Below are positions 23,271 to 36,100 of a stretch of DNA of 64,000 bases, piece by piece. Positions within the stretch are counted from its first letter, which is position 1; each line of letters opens with the position of its first letter. Source of the DNA: Branchiostoma floridae (lineage: Eukaryota > Chordata > Leptocardii > Amphioxiformes > Branchiostomatidae); contig NC_049981.1 of the NCBI RefSeq assembly GCF_000003815.2, positions 24,505,675 through 24,569,674 on the forward strand. Direction: 5' to 3'. A program made the position numbers and the translations under genes. Under the pieces are notes generated by a model. The model ran no database searches and was not told the origin of the DNA. It saw only the letters and a list, made by a program, of their open reading frames with translations.

Positions 23271-23947
23271 CTAGACTTTCGCCTGGTCGAATAGGGGACT
23301 TTGGCCAAGTTAGGAAAAAAAGTCTGGTAGTAGGAGTTAATTGGCCTAGTAGTGTTGACCTTTAATATAGGTCGCAAACTATACGTACTCCTCAGCCATC
23401 TAACTCATCTGGCGTGTTTTCTGTCCTATTTGGCAAATTTTTACTATTTTTCAGCGACATGTGGAGCCTGGTAGAGACTAGCTACTACATGGCCTCCTGT
23501 CGGTCAATATTGACCATGGTACAATTCTGTTTGATGTCAGCCCTACAGCGTAGACAGTCCTATACGAGAATGACAGTCTTTGCCACATAGGGCACATCTG
23601 TAGGCTGACTCAGGTGTATTGCAGAGTTCTTTGACCTCTAGCTACTAGCTAGTCTGATTACAGTAGTCACGTGGCCCATCCAAAATCGCCGCCCTCTAGC
23701 GGGGGAGGGGTCAGTTACAGCACTAGATGGCGTAGTTTGTGTTACAGGGATTAGATTGATAATTCAAGTCCATACTTGCGTCGTATATACCTCTGTGAGT
23801 GTAAAAGAGCATACAGACTTTATTTTACACTAGAAATGTGGCATTAATTTTTCTCCATGCATAAGACTTCGATTTGATTTAGACACACAGTCAGTCTACC
23901 CAACTAGCCGGCCATCGCATTTTGTTACCTATATGAAATATGGAGCT
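23271..23947. other. Intergenic region between copy C 3' end and copy B upstream block
   Basis: No gene recognised. At 23666-23674 is GTCACGTGG, an E-box resembling the CLEAR element bound by TFEB-type factors at lysosomal genes; with one site and no conservation data this is weak. The following CGCCGCCCTCTAGCGGGGGA phrase resembles sequence near 20400, so it may belong to a dispersed repeat. Confidence 0.35.
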
Positions 23948-23969
23948 TTTAATATTGTTTTTGGCATTT

Positions 23970-24175
23970 CTCTATGTGTGTGTGTATGTATGTGTGTTTG
24001 TGTGCGTGCATGCGTATGCGTGTTTGTGTGTGTGTGTGTGTGTCTGTATGTGTGTGTGATGTGTGTGTCTCAATACAAGCTGGATGGATTGAGAGGATAT
24101 TTCGTATGTTGGTAGGCCTTGGGAATACAAGATTAAAGTTCGATTTTTGGCCCTAGGCGGAACTTCTGGTTTTGT
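23970..24175. repeat. (GT)n run and diverged fragment of repeat family 1
   Basis: A GT-rich run (23970-24075) is followed by GGATGGATTGAGAGGATATT, then TATGTTGGTAGG and TTTTGGCCCTAG. The same order is found after the GT run in the family 1 copy at 27780-27950. It lies just downstream of the copy C stop codon, probably within its 3' untranslated region. A possible polyadenylation signal ATTAAA (minus) is at 23948-23953. Confidence 0.65.
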
Positions 24176-24197
24176 AACTTTTGTCCTTGAAATGTAT

Positions 24198-27100
24198 TTA
24201 CACTGCTGTAGTCGTTGCAGTTCCTTCATGCATCGCACGAAAAGACCCAGCATTGGTTGGAATCTCCGACAGTTGTTGGTTCTTGTCCATGGAGATTTCT
24301 GCCTCGCCCTTTTCCAAACGTTTCTGGAGTGGTAAGAAAAAACAACCGGCATGAAAAATAAATTTGGACACGTTAAAACTATACAGCGAGTTATTCAGAC
24401 AATCGAAATAAACGTTGTTGCCAAGGGCACAACAATGGGATCCGTCAGGGATTCGAACTCCGTTCCTCCAGGCTTTTAGTCAACTACCCTAAACCACAAT
24501 GAATAATACCGTAAGACCGATGTGTTGACGATTCTTTTTTTTCGATTTTCCCAAATTGTCATCAAGATATTTCTATTTATCTCCAAGATTACCCGAGGGC
24601 ATATGTACCTGGAATAAGTAACGAAGTGAGTATATTTGTACCTGAGCCACGTTACGCAACAGCTTCATGAGAATGAACACTCCGATCATGCCGATCTGAA
24701 CCTGTGAGAAAATAGAATCAGGTTAGCTTACGTACGGGTAACTGTTAGATGAAGATTTTTTTTTACGTTGCACGTTCATATGAAGATCATGAAGAATACT
24801 AAAAGTCCATCTTGTGTAAAACATGATATTTAGCATGACTTTATGTATTGGAGTCCGGTTACAATCATCGTAAGATCACAAACTGAGGGCATTCTTGCGA
24901 CAACAGGCCACATGTACAAATTTAATGTCTTGTGGAGAAAAACGGTGTCTTAGATCCTTTCAAACTATTGATTCTGCCACAGGGTTGCTTTAAAATCCTA
25001 CGACAACAAAATCGTAGGACAACCAACGATCGTATAGAAAGCTGTGAGGTATAACTGTCTTACTCATACCCAGTTGATCACGTCGGAATTGATGGGAACA
25101 ATGAAGCACAGACAGAAGATCACCAAGCTAAGAAAGAAAGACAAAACAGATATTATATTTTCTTCATCCTTAACGAGAAACGTAAAATCTTGAAATCATG
25201 ATAGTGTCCATTCCATCGTTCTTTTTTTTTGTATTGAATTTAAGTCATCTTAGTTTGTGCATAAATTACATACTTATCTCATGTATCACTTCATCATATC
25301 TCTATTCTGAGCCACATCACTTGCATTATTTATTCAACGTTCAAGTTTGATGTCGTATACTAGTAATTCATCCATTAATCCATATATACAATAGTAGCCC
25401 CGGTGTATCTATGGTTATGTATTCGTTACTGACCTGGTAACAGGGTATATAGACAGATGTGTGATCATGAATACGTTGGACATTGTGTTGTGGGCCGAAG
25501 GATGGAGAAGTTCGGACCTACGGAAAATTTAGACACATAACATAGCCCGTTTGTTGACAAACAAATGCTGCTTGAAAAGGGTTATACACAAATAACTGTG
25601 CGTTGGAATAGAAGAAAATCACGTTTTGACCAACACGTCGGATCTACTGTCAATTTCATAAGATCTTGAAACAAATTTTCTCTATAGCTAGAGTTATTAA
25701 GCAGACATTTCACTGGACTGCACCAAATGCATTGCGCCCGCCCGCCGCCTGAATTTGCGATTTTTTAATGTTACAAATTTGCAAATGGGCCCAAAGCGGC
25801 GCAATTCATATATTCCATAGCATTTTTATTGATTTTAATGATCAATGGTTTTTAATCTATTAGTTTATTCATTCCAAACGCTCATCTCGGATCTATACAC
25901 GTACATAGAGAGACCACAAAGGGAAATTGACACTAATTCGCAAAGTTAATAAATTCCCCGTTGTCATTTGGTGCAGTTCAGTTAGACACATGTATTACGA
26001 ATAGAATAAGGAGCAGCTGATTACTCACTTCTTACAGCTGGCTACAATCCACATGGCCAGCAGCCAGACGCTAGCCAGGAAGACTACAGCACTGTTCACC
26101 TGCACTGCTAGAGACGAGTTACCCGTACCCACCTAAAATATGAACACAGCGCAAATCATAGATATAGCGAGGCGAACTTGATAACATTTAACTTAACTAC
26201 GATGGTATGTTGAATATATTGTGAAGTGGTGTCCATTCATCAAACGTTCATTATCAAACCTCTATGGTGAAATTGATTAAATTGCATTTCCATGTGTATA
26301 TGTTATTGCTGTACTAAGACAGACACCCTAACAATTGTTCAAGGAGAATACAGAATGTGAAGATGGACCTCTTTTCCGAACTGTCCTGTCAGCTTAAACA
26401 CGATCGGCAGGTACCCAGCAAACAAGAGTGCCTACAAACAAACACGTAACACTTGTAAGCAACACAAAAGTAAGCAACTTGAAATCGATGTAATGTTTAT
26501 TTGTTTCAGTTTATCACAGAGTGAAGGGGACAGGTCCGAACGACAGGTGTAATAGCTGTGCTTACACGTGTAATACACGTCGTGCAATAGCAACTAGTAT
26601 CAATTGCTCTTTAACCATGCAATCCTTTTTTCCATTCCATTTCGACAAAGTGCATCTTGAATCAATGGTGAATAAGAATTACTGTGATGGTACACATTGA
26701 GACAGCTTAACACAATATAGTGAAGCCATGCGTTTAAAAATCGTCACAGTTAAGACTTAAGTGATTGAATGGCATCAAAAAGACAAGAACACGGATCACC
26801 ATTTTATTACAGGTCAAAACAATGGAGTTCTGGGCCCGGATATGCTGAAATTTTAAAGGAAGACATTGTCAGTCAAATCAACACTTGAGTCATGAAAACA
26901 GTAACATTATTAAATTGCTGAGTATCAATTCGTAAATTTGATACAGCGTAATGAGAATACAATATGTATTGTATGATATATACTTACGCGAAACATAGTG
27001 TGGTGTAGGTACCATAGAAGACCTGGGGTTTAGGAAGAAAAGATATATGAATAAAGAAGCAGACATGTTTTAAAAGATACAAAGTTGACAACAACAGTTT

Positions 27101-30100
27101 GATACTCACAAACAGTTACAAAGGTTCCGACATACGACAGGAACACCGGTGCATCATTGGATAGAGCATTTACCACACTTCCGTGCATCTGCACATGCGC
27201 AGCGGTCGGAACATTGTTCACACTGCAAAAATCATAAAACAATTTACAACAAAATTTCAAACATTATTTTCATTGATTTTAAGCAGGCTCTCTCATTCGT
27301 AATTCGTAATCGTCATTCATAATCGAAGTCGTTGTCCATGACACGTCGTAAGGATTTGAGGTCAAAGGTCAAACTGCTCTTTGCACGAAATGAAAAGTTG
27401 TACAGAAGTGACAAAACACAAGATATAGATCTTACATCTAGATGATCTGGATGTTTTTGACTCGCTATACCTCTATAAGCAAATGCTGTTTTCCCATTAA
27501 GTAACTTTCAAAATGTTTCTAAAAGTGTGACGCCAAAAACATTGACAAATTGATGATAGTGTTTTGTCCATACCATATGTCCAAAATGATGAGGGTGGCA
27601 ACTATAGAATAAACGCCGTCACTGAAACCTGAAAATAACATGTAAGCAAGTCATTAATTAGTACAACTGTATTGGCATGCAATGTTCTCCAGCTATCAGT
27701 GCAGAGAAATTCTGTCTATAAACAAAATCAAAGTCTATGATCTGTGATTACCTCCATGAAAAAATGGAGGTATAGTTTTGGGTGTGTCTGTCTGTGTGTG
27801 TGTCTGTGTGTGTGTCTGTTTGTGTTTCCAGATGTTTGTGGTCAGCATAACTTTAGAACCTCTTGATGGACTACGATGATATTTGGTATGTGGGTAGGGG
27901 TTGGGCAGACGAAAGGTTAAGGTCAATTTTGGGCCCCCTGGTGTTTGACCTTGGTACTGCAGCGCAACTTCCGGTTTTGCTATCTCGGTCTTCTGAACAT
28001 GCTATGGTCAAGATTTTTGAGTATTAGATAGCTCTTGTGCTCAGAAAAAGATGATATAAGTTTGGGCTTCCTAGCGTCTAGTTTTGGGATAGCAGGGGCA
28101 TTTTTGTCAAAAACTGACGAGGATAACTCAAGAAGGGAACAACGGATTTTCATGATTTTTGGTATGTAGGTACCTTAGACAATGTTGTACAAGATATAAT
28201 ACTAATTATGCAAAATAGGAGTACATTTGCATAATTAATGAGCATATTCTATCATAGCAGTTTTTTTTTAATGTATCTCTTGTCCCGTACATGATATGGT
28301 CGTGATATTTGCGTGGTAGATAGGTTTTAGCGTCATGACAAGGTGAGGCAAGTTTCAGTCCCCTTACATTCAACTGTAGAACTGCAGGGGCGTTTTTGTC
28401 AAGAGACTCCAAAGAGGATAACTGCAGAAAGGAACGGCGGATTGCCTGCATTTTAGGTATGCAGGTAGCTTAGGCAAAGATGTTCATAATGATATGCATT
28501 TTATGCAAATAAGGACTTAATTTGCATAATTAATGAGGAAATTGTATGATTCCATTGTTCGCAATAACTGGACTTCGATAAATGTAACACTTGTTAATTA
28601 TAATCGGTGGAACATATCCAGATATCAAATATGCAAATAAGGAACTTATTTGCATAATTTATACAGAAATTGCAAAACAACTTAATGATTAATGATTTGA
28701 ATTGGGAATTTTACTTGTGACATGTGTACTGTACGTTATTCAATGATGAACAATACCATGCATAAATCATGTTAATGTTATTTCTTACTGTAGGCTGGTA
28801 CTTTTGAAATGTAAGGAGGCATACCTGTCTGACAAGTACTTTGGTTCATGATTTCTTTTTCAAAAGTATAAGACTTCCGCTCGCATGCTTACATTAAGTA
28901 CATGTGAAACAGACAAAAAGATGAACTAGAAAGGCCGACATTTGCTTAAGAGCAAATACAGCATATTTCAGCCATACCCCTTCCCACGCAACATTGGACT
29001 GTTCCAAATCACCCCTGCGCAAAAATGGAACATCCTCTTACATTATCCCCCAAAGTGGACTGGTATTGTGAATTGATTCCCGGTAAAAACAGAGCTTGCT
29101 TCTATTTTTCAGAAAATGACAATAATCACACCTTCCATTCAGAAAATTTTCATCATGACTGAAAATTGTTGAATGACTTCATGTAATGTCATTAACAATT
29201 TTCAGTACGATAACTAGGTGTAAGTTTAAAAAAGTATAAGCTCCTTGTGATGTGGGTACATTTATTATTGCAGTGAACTTTTTTTATTCAAGTAGGGCAT
29301 ACGATTTAATAATTATCAAGCAGGTGCAGGTACTGTAGGAGCGTTTGTTTTCTTCAAGCTGTAAAACTGTTAAACTGTTTTACTTTGTATGCAATCAGCC
29401 ATCGAGCCTATTCTTATTTTAGTTTAACAACTTCCTGCCAGACCCGGAAGATACGATTGAACCTTGTTCGAGGATTTATTTTCGTCTGTCTGGTCAGTCT
29501 GTTCATACCCTGGCACTGAGAGTGTTTTATTGGGCTGAAACTCTGGCAGTTTAAAGTTACTCACAATTTAAATGTTTAAAGTTTATGTCAAACAACAACA
29601 GCACTAGGAAATGTGGCCACTATAGACAGGTGGTCACTATAGAGAAAATGCTGATCTATTGACTAGGAGCCATACGTTACACATGATTTCAGTACACTGA
29701 TCATTAATCATACAAATATTGCACAGGTAAGCCAATTGTTTAGATGTACAATTAAGTTCAAATAATTCTGAAGAGAAATATTGATGAGAAAATAATCATT
29801 CTCGCCACTGTCTAACTTATAATTACGTATCAAAACTAAACGCAGATTTTCTAACTAACGCACCTTTCGCCGACTTCATCAAAGGACCGCCGGCTATCAA
29901 TCAAACATGGCTGTTGATTAGACTTAGAGTTTCAAACAGTCATGTGCTGTGTGCCAGTTTACAGCGAACTTCATGCTACGTGATGTTTTACATTGCTTGG
30001 ACCTTCTTTCCTACAGCGGTACTTCTACAAAATATTTAGACTGTAAAACTGAGTCCCACATGTTTTATAGAATAGAATTTGACGCAGAACAGCGTTTTTT

Positions 30101-33100
30101 GCTGGGTATTTTTCTTGAAACATGTCCGTGGGAATATCAGCGAGGCGGCGACGTAGGGATATCAGACCGTCAACAAAAGTCGCACGGCGGCTAACGGCGC
30201 AGCGAAGATACTAGCGCTATAAATAAGCGCTTCAACTAAGGATGGCAACCCGTACAATATTTTTGTATACTGTTGAGCTAGCCTAAGTAAAGTTTGTTGT
30301 TTATGAGGTTTTAGTTGTCTTTGAAGCTTTGACCCGAAATATTTTAAAGTCAAACTGCTGAAGAGAAGTAAGTGACTGCTACGATTATCGTAGATATGGC
30401 CCTAAAAAAACTGATAAAAGAAGCCTTCTCAATAGTCTAAAATGCAAGAGCTTCCGGGGGGCTTCGCCCACCTGGGTCCCCCCCACAGTGGCCCTGCCCC
30501 TGGACCCCGCCAGGGACATTCGGCGGCCCCCGGACCCCTGTCCGACGCTTTGAAAAAATCCTGGCGAGAAGTCTGTACGGCCTGAGTCTTCAAGTTAACG
30601 TATTGTGTGGTCCCGCTTATGAATATTAATTAGCCTTCGCTTTCCTCTTGGCTGATTGGCTGAACCATTAATTGAATTAACTCTTCCTGCCGGCTAGACG
30701 CAGGTGCAAATGTCGGCTCTGTGGGGTGAACGTCCGAAAGGTCATGGCATGGAGAACGAAAGAAAACCAATTTCCCCTAAAAGAAGTGCTGTAATTAAGC
30801 CTTTTACAGTACTTTATGCCAAAAATTTTACTTGGATCATTTTACCAACTATCTTATGCCTATCTATACCAAATGTTACTCATACCAGGGTACAGGGGTG
30901 CAAAATATACCGTTATAAGACGTAACGTAACAGCGCAGCGAAAATACCATCGCTAGCGTTTCAACTTCGGATAACAAGATATAAGTACTGTTGAACTCAG
31001 TAACGTTAAAGTTTGTTTTTAGTTGCCTTTGACGGTTTGACCTGAAATAGTGTTACGCTAAACTCCTGAAGAGAAGTTAAGTGACTGCTGCGATTATCAT
31101 AGATATGCCCCTAAGAACTGATACAATATAAAGCCTTCTGAATAGTCTAAAATGCGAGAGCCTTAGGCGGGCTTCGCTCCCCCTGGCGGGAACACTGCTA
31201 TCTACGGGATCATGAGGCCCCGCTTATGAATATTAATTAGCCTTTGGCCTCCTCTTCGCTGATTGGCTAGGTCTTTGATTCAATTAACTCTCCGGCTGAC
31301 GCGCACAGGTGTGGCTCTGTGCGGGGTCACGGAAGGTCACGTCAGGAGGCCAAAAGAAAACAAATTTCCCCTCAGAAAAGTGCCAAAATTAATCATTTTA
31401 AAGTTGTTTATGTCAAAAATTTTATTTGAATCTTGTTACCAAGTATCTAATGCCTATCTATACCAAATTTCAGGTCATTTGATTGTAATACCAGGGTACA
31501 GGAGCCAAAAGTGTCCTTTTGTGGTCAAAAATTGGCCAAAAATTGGCCAAAAATCGCAAAAATAAACATTTTGTTGCACTGTATACCAAAAGTGTTATTG
31601 AATTTATATGAAGGGATTATCAAGGCACATCTCTGTCAAATTTCAGCTCATTCGGTTGCAATACCAAGGTACAGGAGCCAAAAGTGTCCTTTTTTGGTCA
31701 AAAATTGGTAAAAAAATTGCAAAAATAAGCATTTTGCTGTACTGTACACCAAAAGTGTTATTGAATTTATATGGGGGCATTATCAAGGCACATCTCTGTC
31801 AAATCTCAGCTCATTTGGTTGTAATACCAGGGTACAGGGGCTAAAAGTGTCCTTTTTTGGTCAAAAATTGGTCAAAAATCGCAAAAATAAGCATTTTGTT
31901 GTACTGTACACCAAAAGTGTTATCGAATTTATATGGGGGCATTATCAAGGCACATCTCTGTCAAATTTCAGCTCATTTGGTTGTAATACCAGGGTACAGG
32001 GGGCCCAAATATACAGTTTTGGTCTTAAGATGACCAAAAAACCTTAATAAAATCATTTAAGAGACAGATATGGAAAAAATGAAAAAAACGTCCGAGGGTA
32101 TTGGCCCACTCTACCCTTGTACCAAATTTCAAGTCATTCGGTTGAGGAACAACGGAGATACCGTGTTCTGAAGATTTGACAGGAGAAAGAAAGAAAGAAA
32201 GAAAGAAACATTACGAATACAATATATTTCACCATACCTATGGTATGGCTGAAATATAAATATGGCGTATCCAGGATACTAGTATCCCATTGTCCATTGT
32301 TCACACGTAATTTGCATATGATAGAATTCTCCCGCGGAAAACGGACCGAAAGAAAAATGGCGGACATCAAGGTGGCGGTGTTGTTTATCGCTGACTTTTA
32401 CAAGATATTCGAGAGCAGCAAAGTTTATTAGGTAAGTAAATTTCACCATTTTAAGTGTTAGGTGTTTATTAGTGTGTAACACTGATTCTTAGCATAGCAA
32501 CAAGATGGGAGGTAATTTATTTGACTGTACAGGGTAAATAGCTCGATATCTAATCACTTACAAGAGAGTCTGGAAGTTTCCGCTGTCTCAGACACCAAGC
32601 GAGACGGCCTCATCACCCTCAGTCCATACCTTGTCTTCCCTTTAAAGAAAAACATGAAGGCCCCATGATAATGCCTGTATTGTGAGTGAATGCCATTCCT
32701 TTATATGCATTTTCAACAATAAAACACATCTTGTAAATACTACTATTTTTTAAGCAAAAATGACAAAATACTTGTCATTCTTGGAATGACATGGACATGG
32801 AAGGCCATGACATGACCATGCACTGAGGAACAAAGAATATAAACAAACAGACCTCTGACACAGTGATACACTGCTTCTCCAATCTGACGAAGAACCGGCT
32901 CTAACATCATCAGCAGAAGAAAAGCCCATGCCTTTATGTATGTAGGGAGAGAGACAGAAAGATATGAGATACCCACGTAGGGTTTTAGCATAGTCCGAAT
33001 AAGAGTTAGATGTACATATAGCTATCTGTTTTGAATTCAAACCAGGTGGTTACAGCATTCGCACAACTTTTCTCATCAGTCATATTAAATGTCACCTAAG

Positions 33101-36100
33101 TAAGTACTATCACTGGTCACATTGTTTGTGACCTAAGTACTATACTAGTAACTTGTATCACTCTGCGACAAAGGGCATTCAGACTGGAATGCCAGTCTGG
33201 AACAGTCTGGAGCCAAATCACAATAATGTCCTTATTGATTTGGTAACTGCCTATAAGATACCATCAGGACATTATATCACTATTCACAATACTATCTACA
33301 CAGAAAAGAAGAATTACTAGTGCTGAGAGAACGTTTATGATAGAATAACAAAGTACTTTGAACGACTTAAGCTTATATTGCATAATTGTTTAGCCCTGGT
33401 ACTTTTATTTCAAATGCTGTACTTACGGTTTCAATCGATCCTATGCTGACAAGAGCTGCTATGACGGCTATGATAGGTTTGATCATCACCATTAGTAAAG
33501 CTCGGCGTCGTTTAGAGCTCTGGAAAATATCAAACAACACGTAAACTAAACTAAAGGGACTAAATCCTACAATAACCATTTTCTGTCCCAAGTAATATCT
33601 AGCACAGAAACATCACGACCTTAGCATGTCCAGAACACACACGTTTTACTGCAGCACCATAGCAAGCCGCTTGGAGGCCCATCATCAAAATTGACTTTTG
33701 CTTGACCTATCACTGCCCAATTACAAAGTACCTTTAAGATCTAACGTTTCCTATCGCTTCTTGAGTTATATTGTCTAAACACGAGCCATATTGAATCACT
33801 GAACTCACTGAAATGTTGCTTTTCTGATTGTGTATTTTATTGGACATACCAGATTTCCATCCTCCGCCTCTTCTTCGTTGAGAAGGTTTTGTCTGCTGTA
33901 AACCTGCCAGACAATAGCAGCCTGAGCAAAAAAAAATATCGGCATAATGAGAATTTAGGCTCCTTTAAGTTTAAGGAGGACATGATATCTCTAGCATCTG
34001 TGCTGAAAGTCAATCGTTGCAATCTTTGACTTTTAAAGAAAGCTGTGGTCTAAGAGAACAATCATGTTAAAGCATGAGTTATTTGTCACATATACTTTCG
34101 AGACACATACCTTGAAAACGCCAACAACAGCGACGCAACAGCAGAACAAGACTATGGCGGCTGGCTCCCGCGGGTACTCAGCGATCATCAGGAACTACAA
34201 ACAGACGGAACTTTAAAAACAATGTAACCAGAATTGTGCTGTATAAATTTAGTATGTGAAGAAATTAACTGTTCTCCAATTTCAAAATTGAACTGTTCAA
34301 AAATTTCAACTGACTCGCTCAGTTGCAGTGACCACATGCCTTTCTGTACGTGTGACGTCAGCAATGGGTCAAATGTTGTTGAAAATCGAAATCGCCACCC
34401 TACCGGTTTAGAAGAATGGGTGAGTCATTTAAATTCCTATAAGCCTAATTTCTGAGTTGGAAAAAATTCCTTTTCTCATGTATTTCACCTCAGATGAACT
34501 TTCATTCTTACACGGTTGTTAGTAAAATTTGTAATGGGAAATAAACATGCACAGAGTGTAATATTGTAGTTACATATATGGGAATGCCATGTACGTAGTT
34601 ACTTGATTGGTGCTTCAATCTTCTTAAGTACATGTCATGAATTAAGTTAAGAGATATGATAACAGAAGGCACTATGATACTCACGGCAAACGGGAGGAAT
34701 GTCACAACCATCAGTACTCCCTGTAAAAAAATGAATGCTACAATCAGCTAAAATGTCAGTCAATTTATACTTTAGGAGAGTATATTTTTTTACACATCAC
34801 AACACTCCACTGCCAAAACAAAACTCTGCCTGACAGAATCATTAAGAAGGGGGAGGAAATAATCGATACCCGTAAGCAGAAAGACTCTTACCGACCGTTA
34901 CACTCAGTCTTGTGATCGTGTTCAAGAACGTTAGAATATGTACGTACCAGGTTCAGCAGCACGATCGTTTCGTTGACTTTCTCGATGTAGCGAAATACCC
35001 TAAGATGGACGATACATGCCTTCTTTTAAGTAAGTGACATATCAGGTGTTTATCAACAAAACAGTATCATTTTTGATAAAGCGCGTGCAGTGTGTAAAGA
35101 CGTCGACGAACGCATGCACAAAAGCATTCTTCACAAATAAAGTGAAGAATGCTTTGGTTACCCTTCCCACCCCACCCCTCCCCTTTCCACTATGGCTGCG
35201 ATCGCGCTGTGACCTGCTGAGAGACTTAAGATTTGACATATTGCTCTACTATCGCGAGTTCCCTAGAAAGTTGTTTCCCTTTCTTTCACGCTTTGTGTCT
35301 TTTACTGTTCTTAAGATAATTCTTTTACATCTCATAGCATACTAAAGTTATAAAATCCAATTCTGGTCGCTAGTCGTTCACCGTATTAGTTGGAAAGGAA
35401 CCTATCCGGGGGAAGGGGTACCTAGTAACAAATGTGACAGCTCTCTTTCGGACTAACCTGCTGTGTGTATCCCATGTAGAGCTCACTAGAATAAATGCCA
35501 GCGCGTAGATCAGCAGTTTGAACCATATCTTCAGTAAACCGGCTAGTAAGTCCTGAAAGAAAACAGAGCCTATTTCATTTTCCAGTTTTCTCCAAGCTTT
35601 GCTTGGTCAGTTAATTAATCAAGTAAAATTATGTAATTTTTTCGTAACGTCACTTATTTGGTTACGGTCAACATTCATAAGATATGTTTTATTTTACAAC
35701 TTTTCATTTTGATGAAGGTTGTTGCCATATAGCCGGCCAGACGACGTTGACCAATCAGAAGGCTCTCATTTCATATGAACCATGACACCGTTATACCATT
35801 TAAGTGTCCCGAGAAGGGTTTTTAATGAATTTCTAGGTTTGTAATAAAAATTTGGAGGCCCTGGAAGGCACTGCCAACCCAGGACTACACAGAGTAACCT
35901 GAAACTGAACCGAGGCTGTGAGACTATTTGAAGCTGTCGAGACGTAAAGAGCCGAATAATAGAAATCTATATCTATACACTAGTATTCTATCCGGCACCG
36001 CAATCAGGAGATTTGACAATATTTAAGCCTTATGTACCAAAACGACAAAATTAATGCAAATTTTCAAAATGCATTTCTCAGAAAGGTGACAAATGAATTT

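Noticed and set aside
23933-24352. Long frames with Cys/Val or His/Thr runs
   Set aside because: They translate the GT microsatellite. The only real coding part nearby is the last exon of TMEM175 copy C (24198-24323).
24438-24507. Functional tRNA genes at 24438, 49230 and 50650
   Set aside because: A and B boxes are present, but paired acceptor stems and a proper anticodon arm could not be found by eye. They are better read as SINE heads or tRNA pseudogenes.
31263-32047. Four overlapping plus-strand open frames with similar peptides
   Set aside because: They read the same 163-base tandem repeat in shifting frames; there are no splice sites or known motifs.
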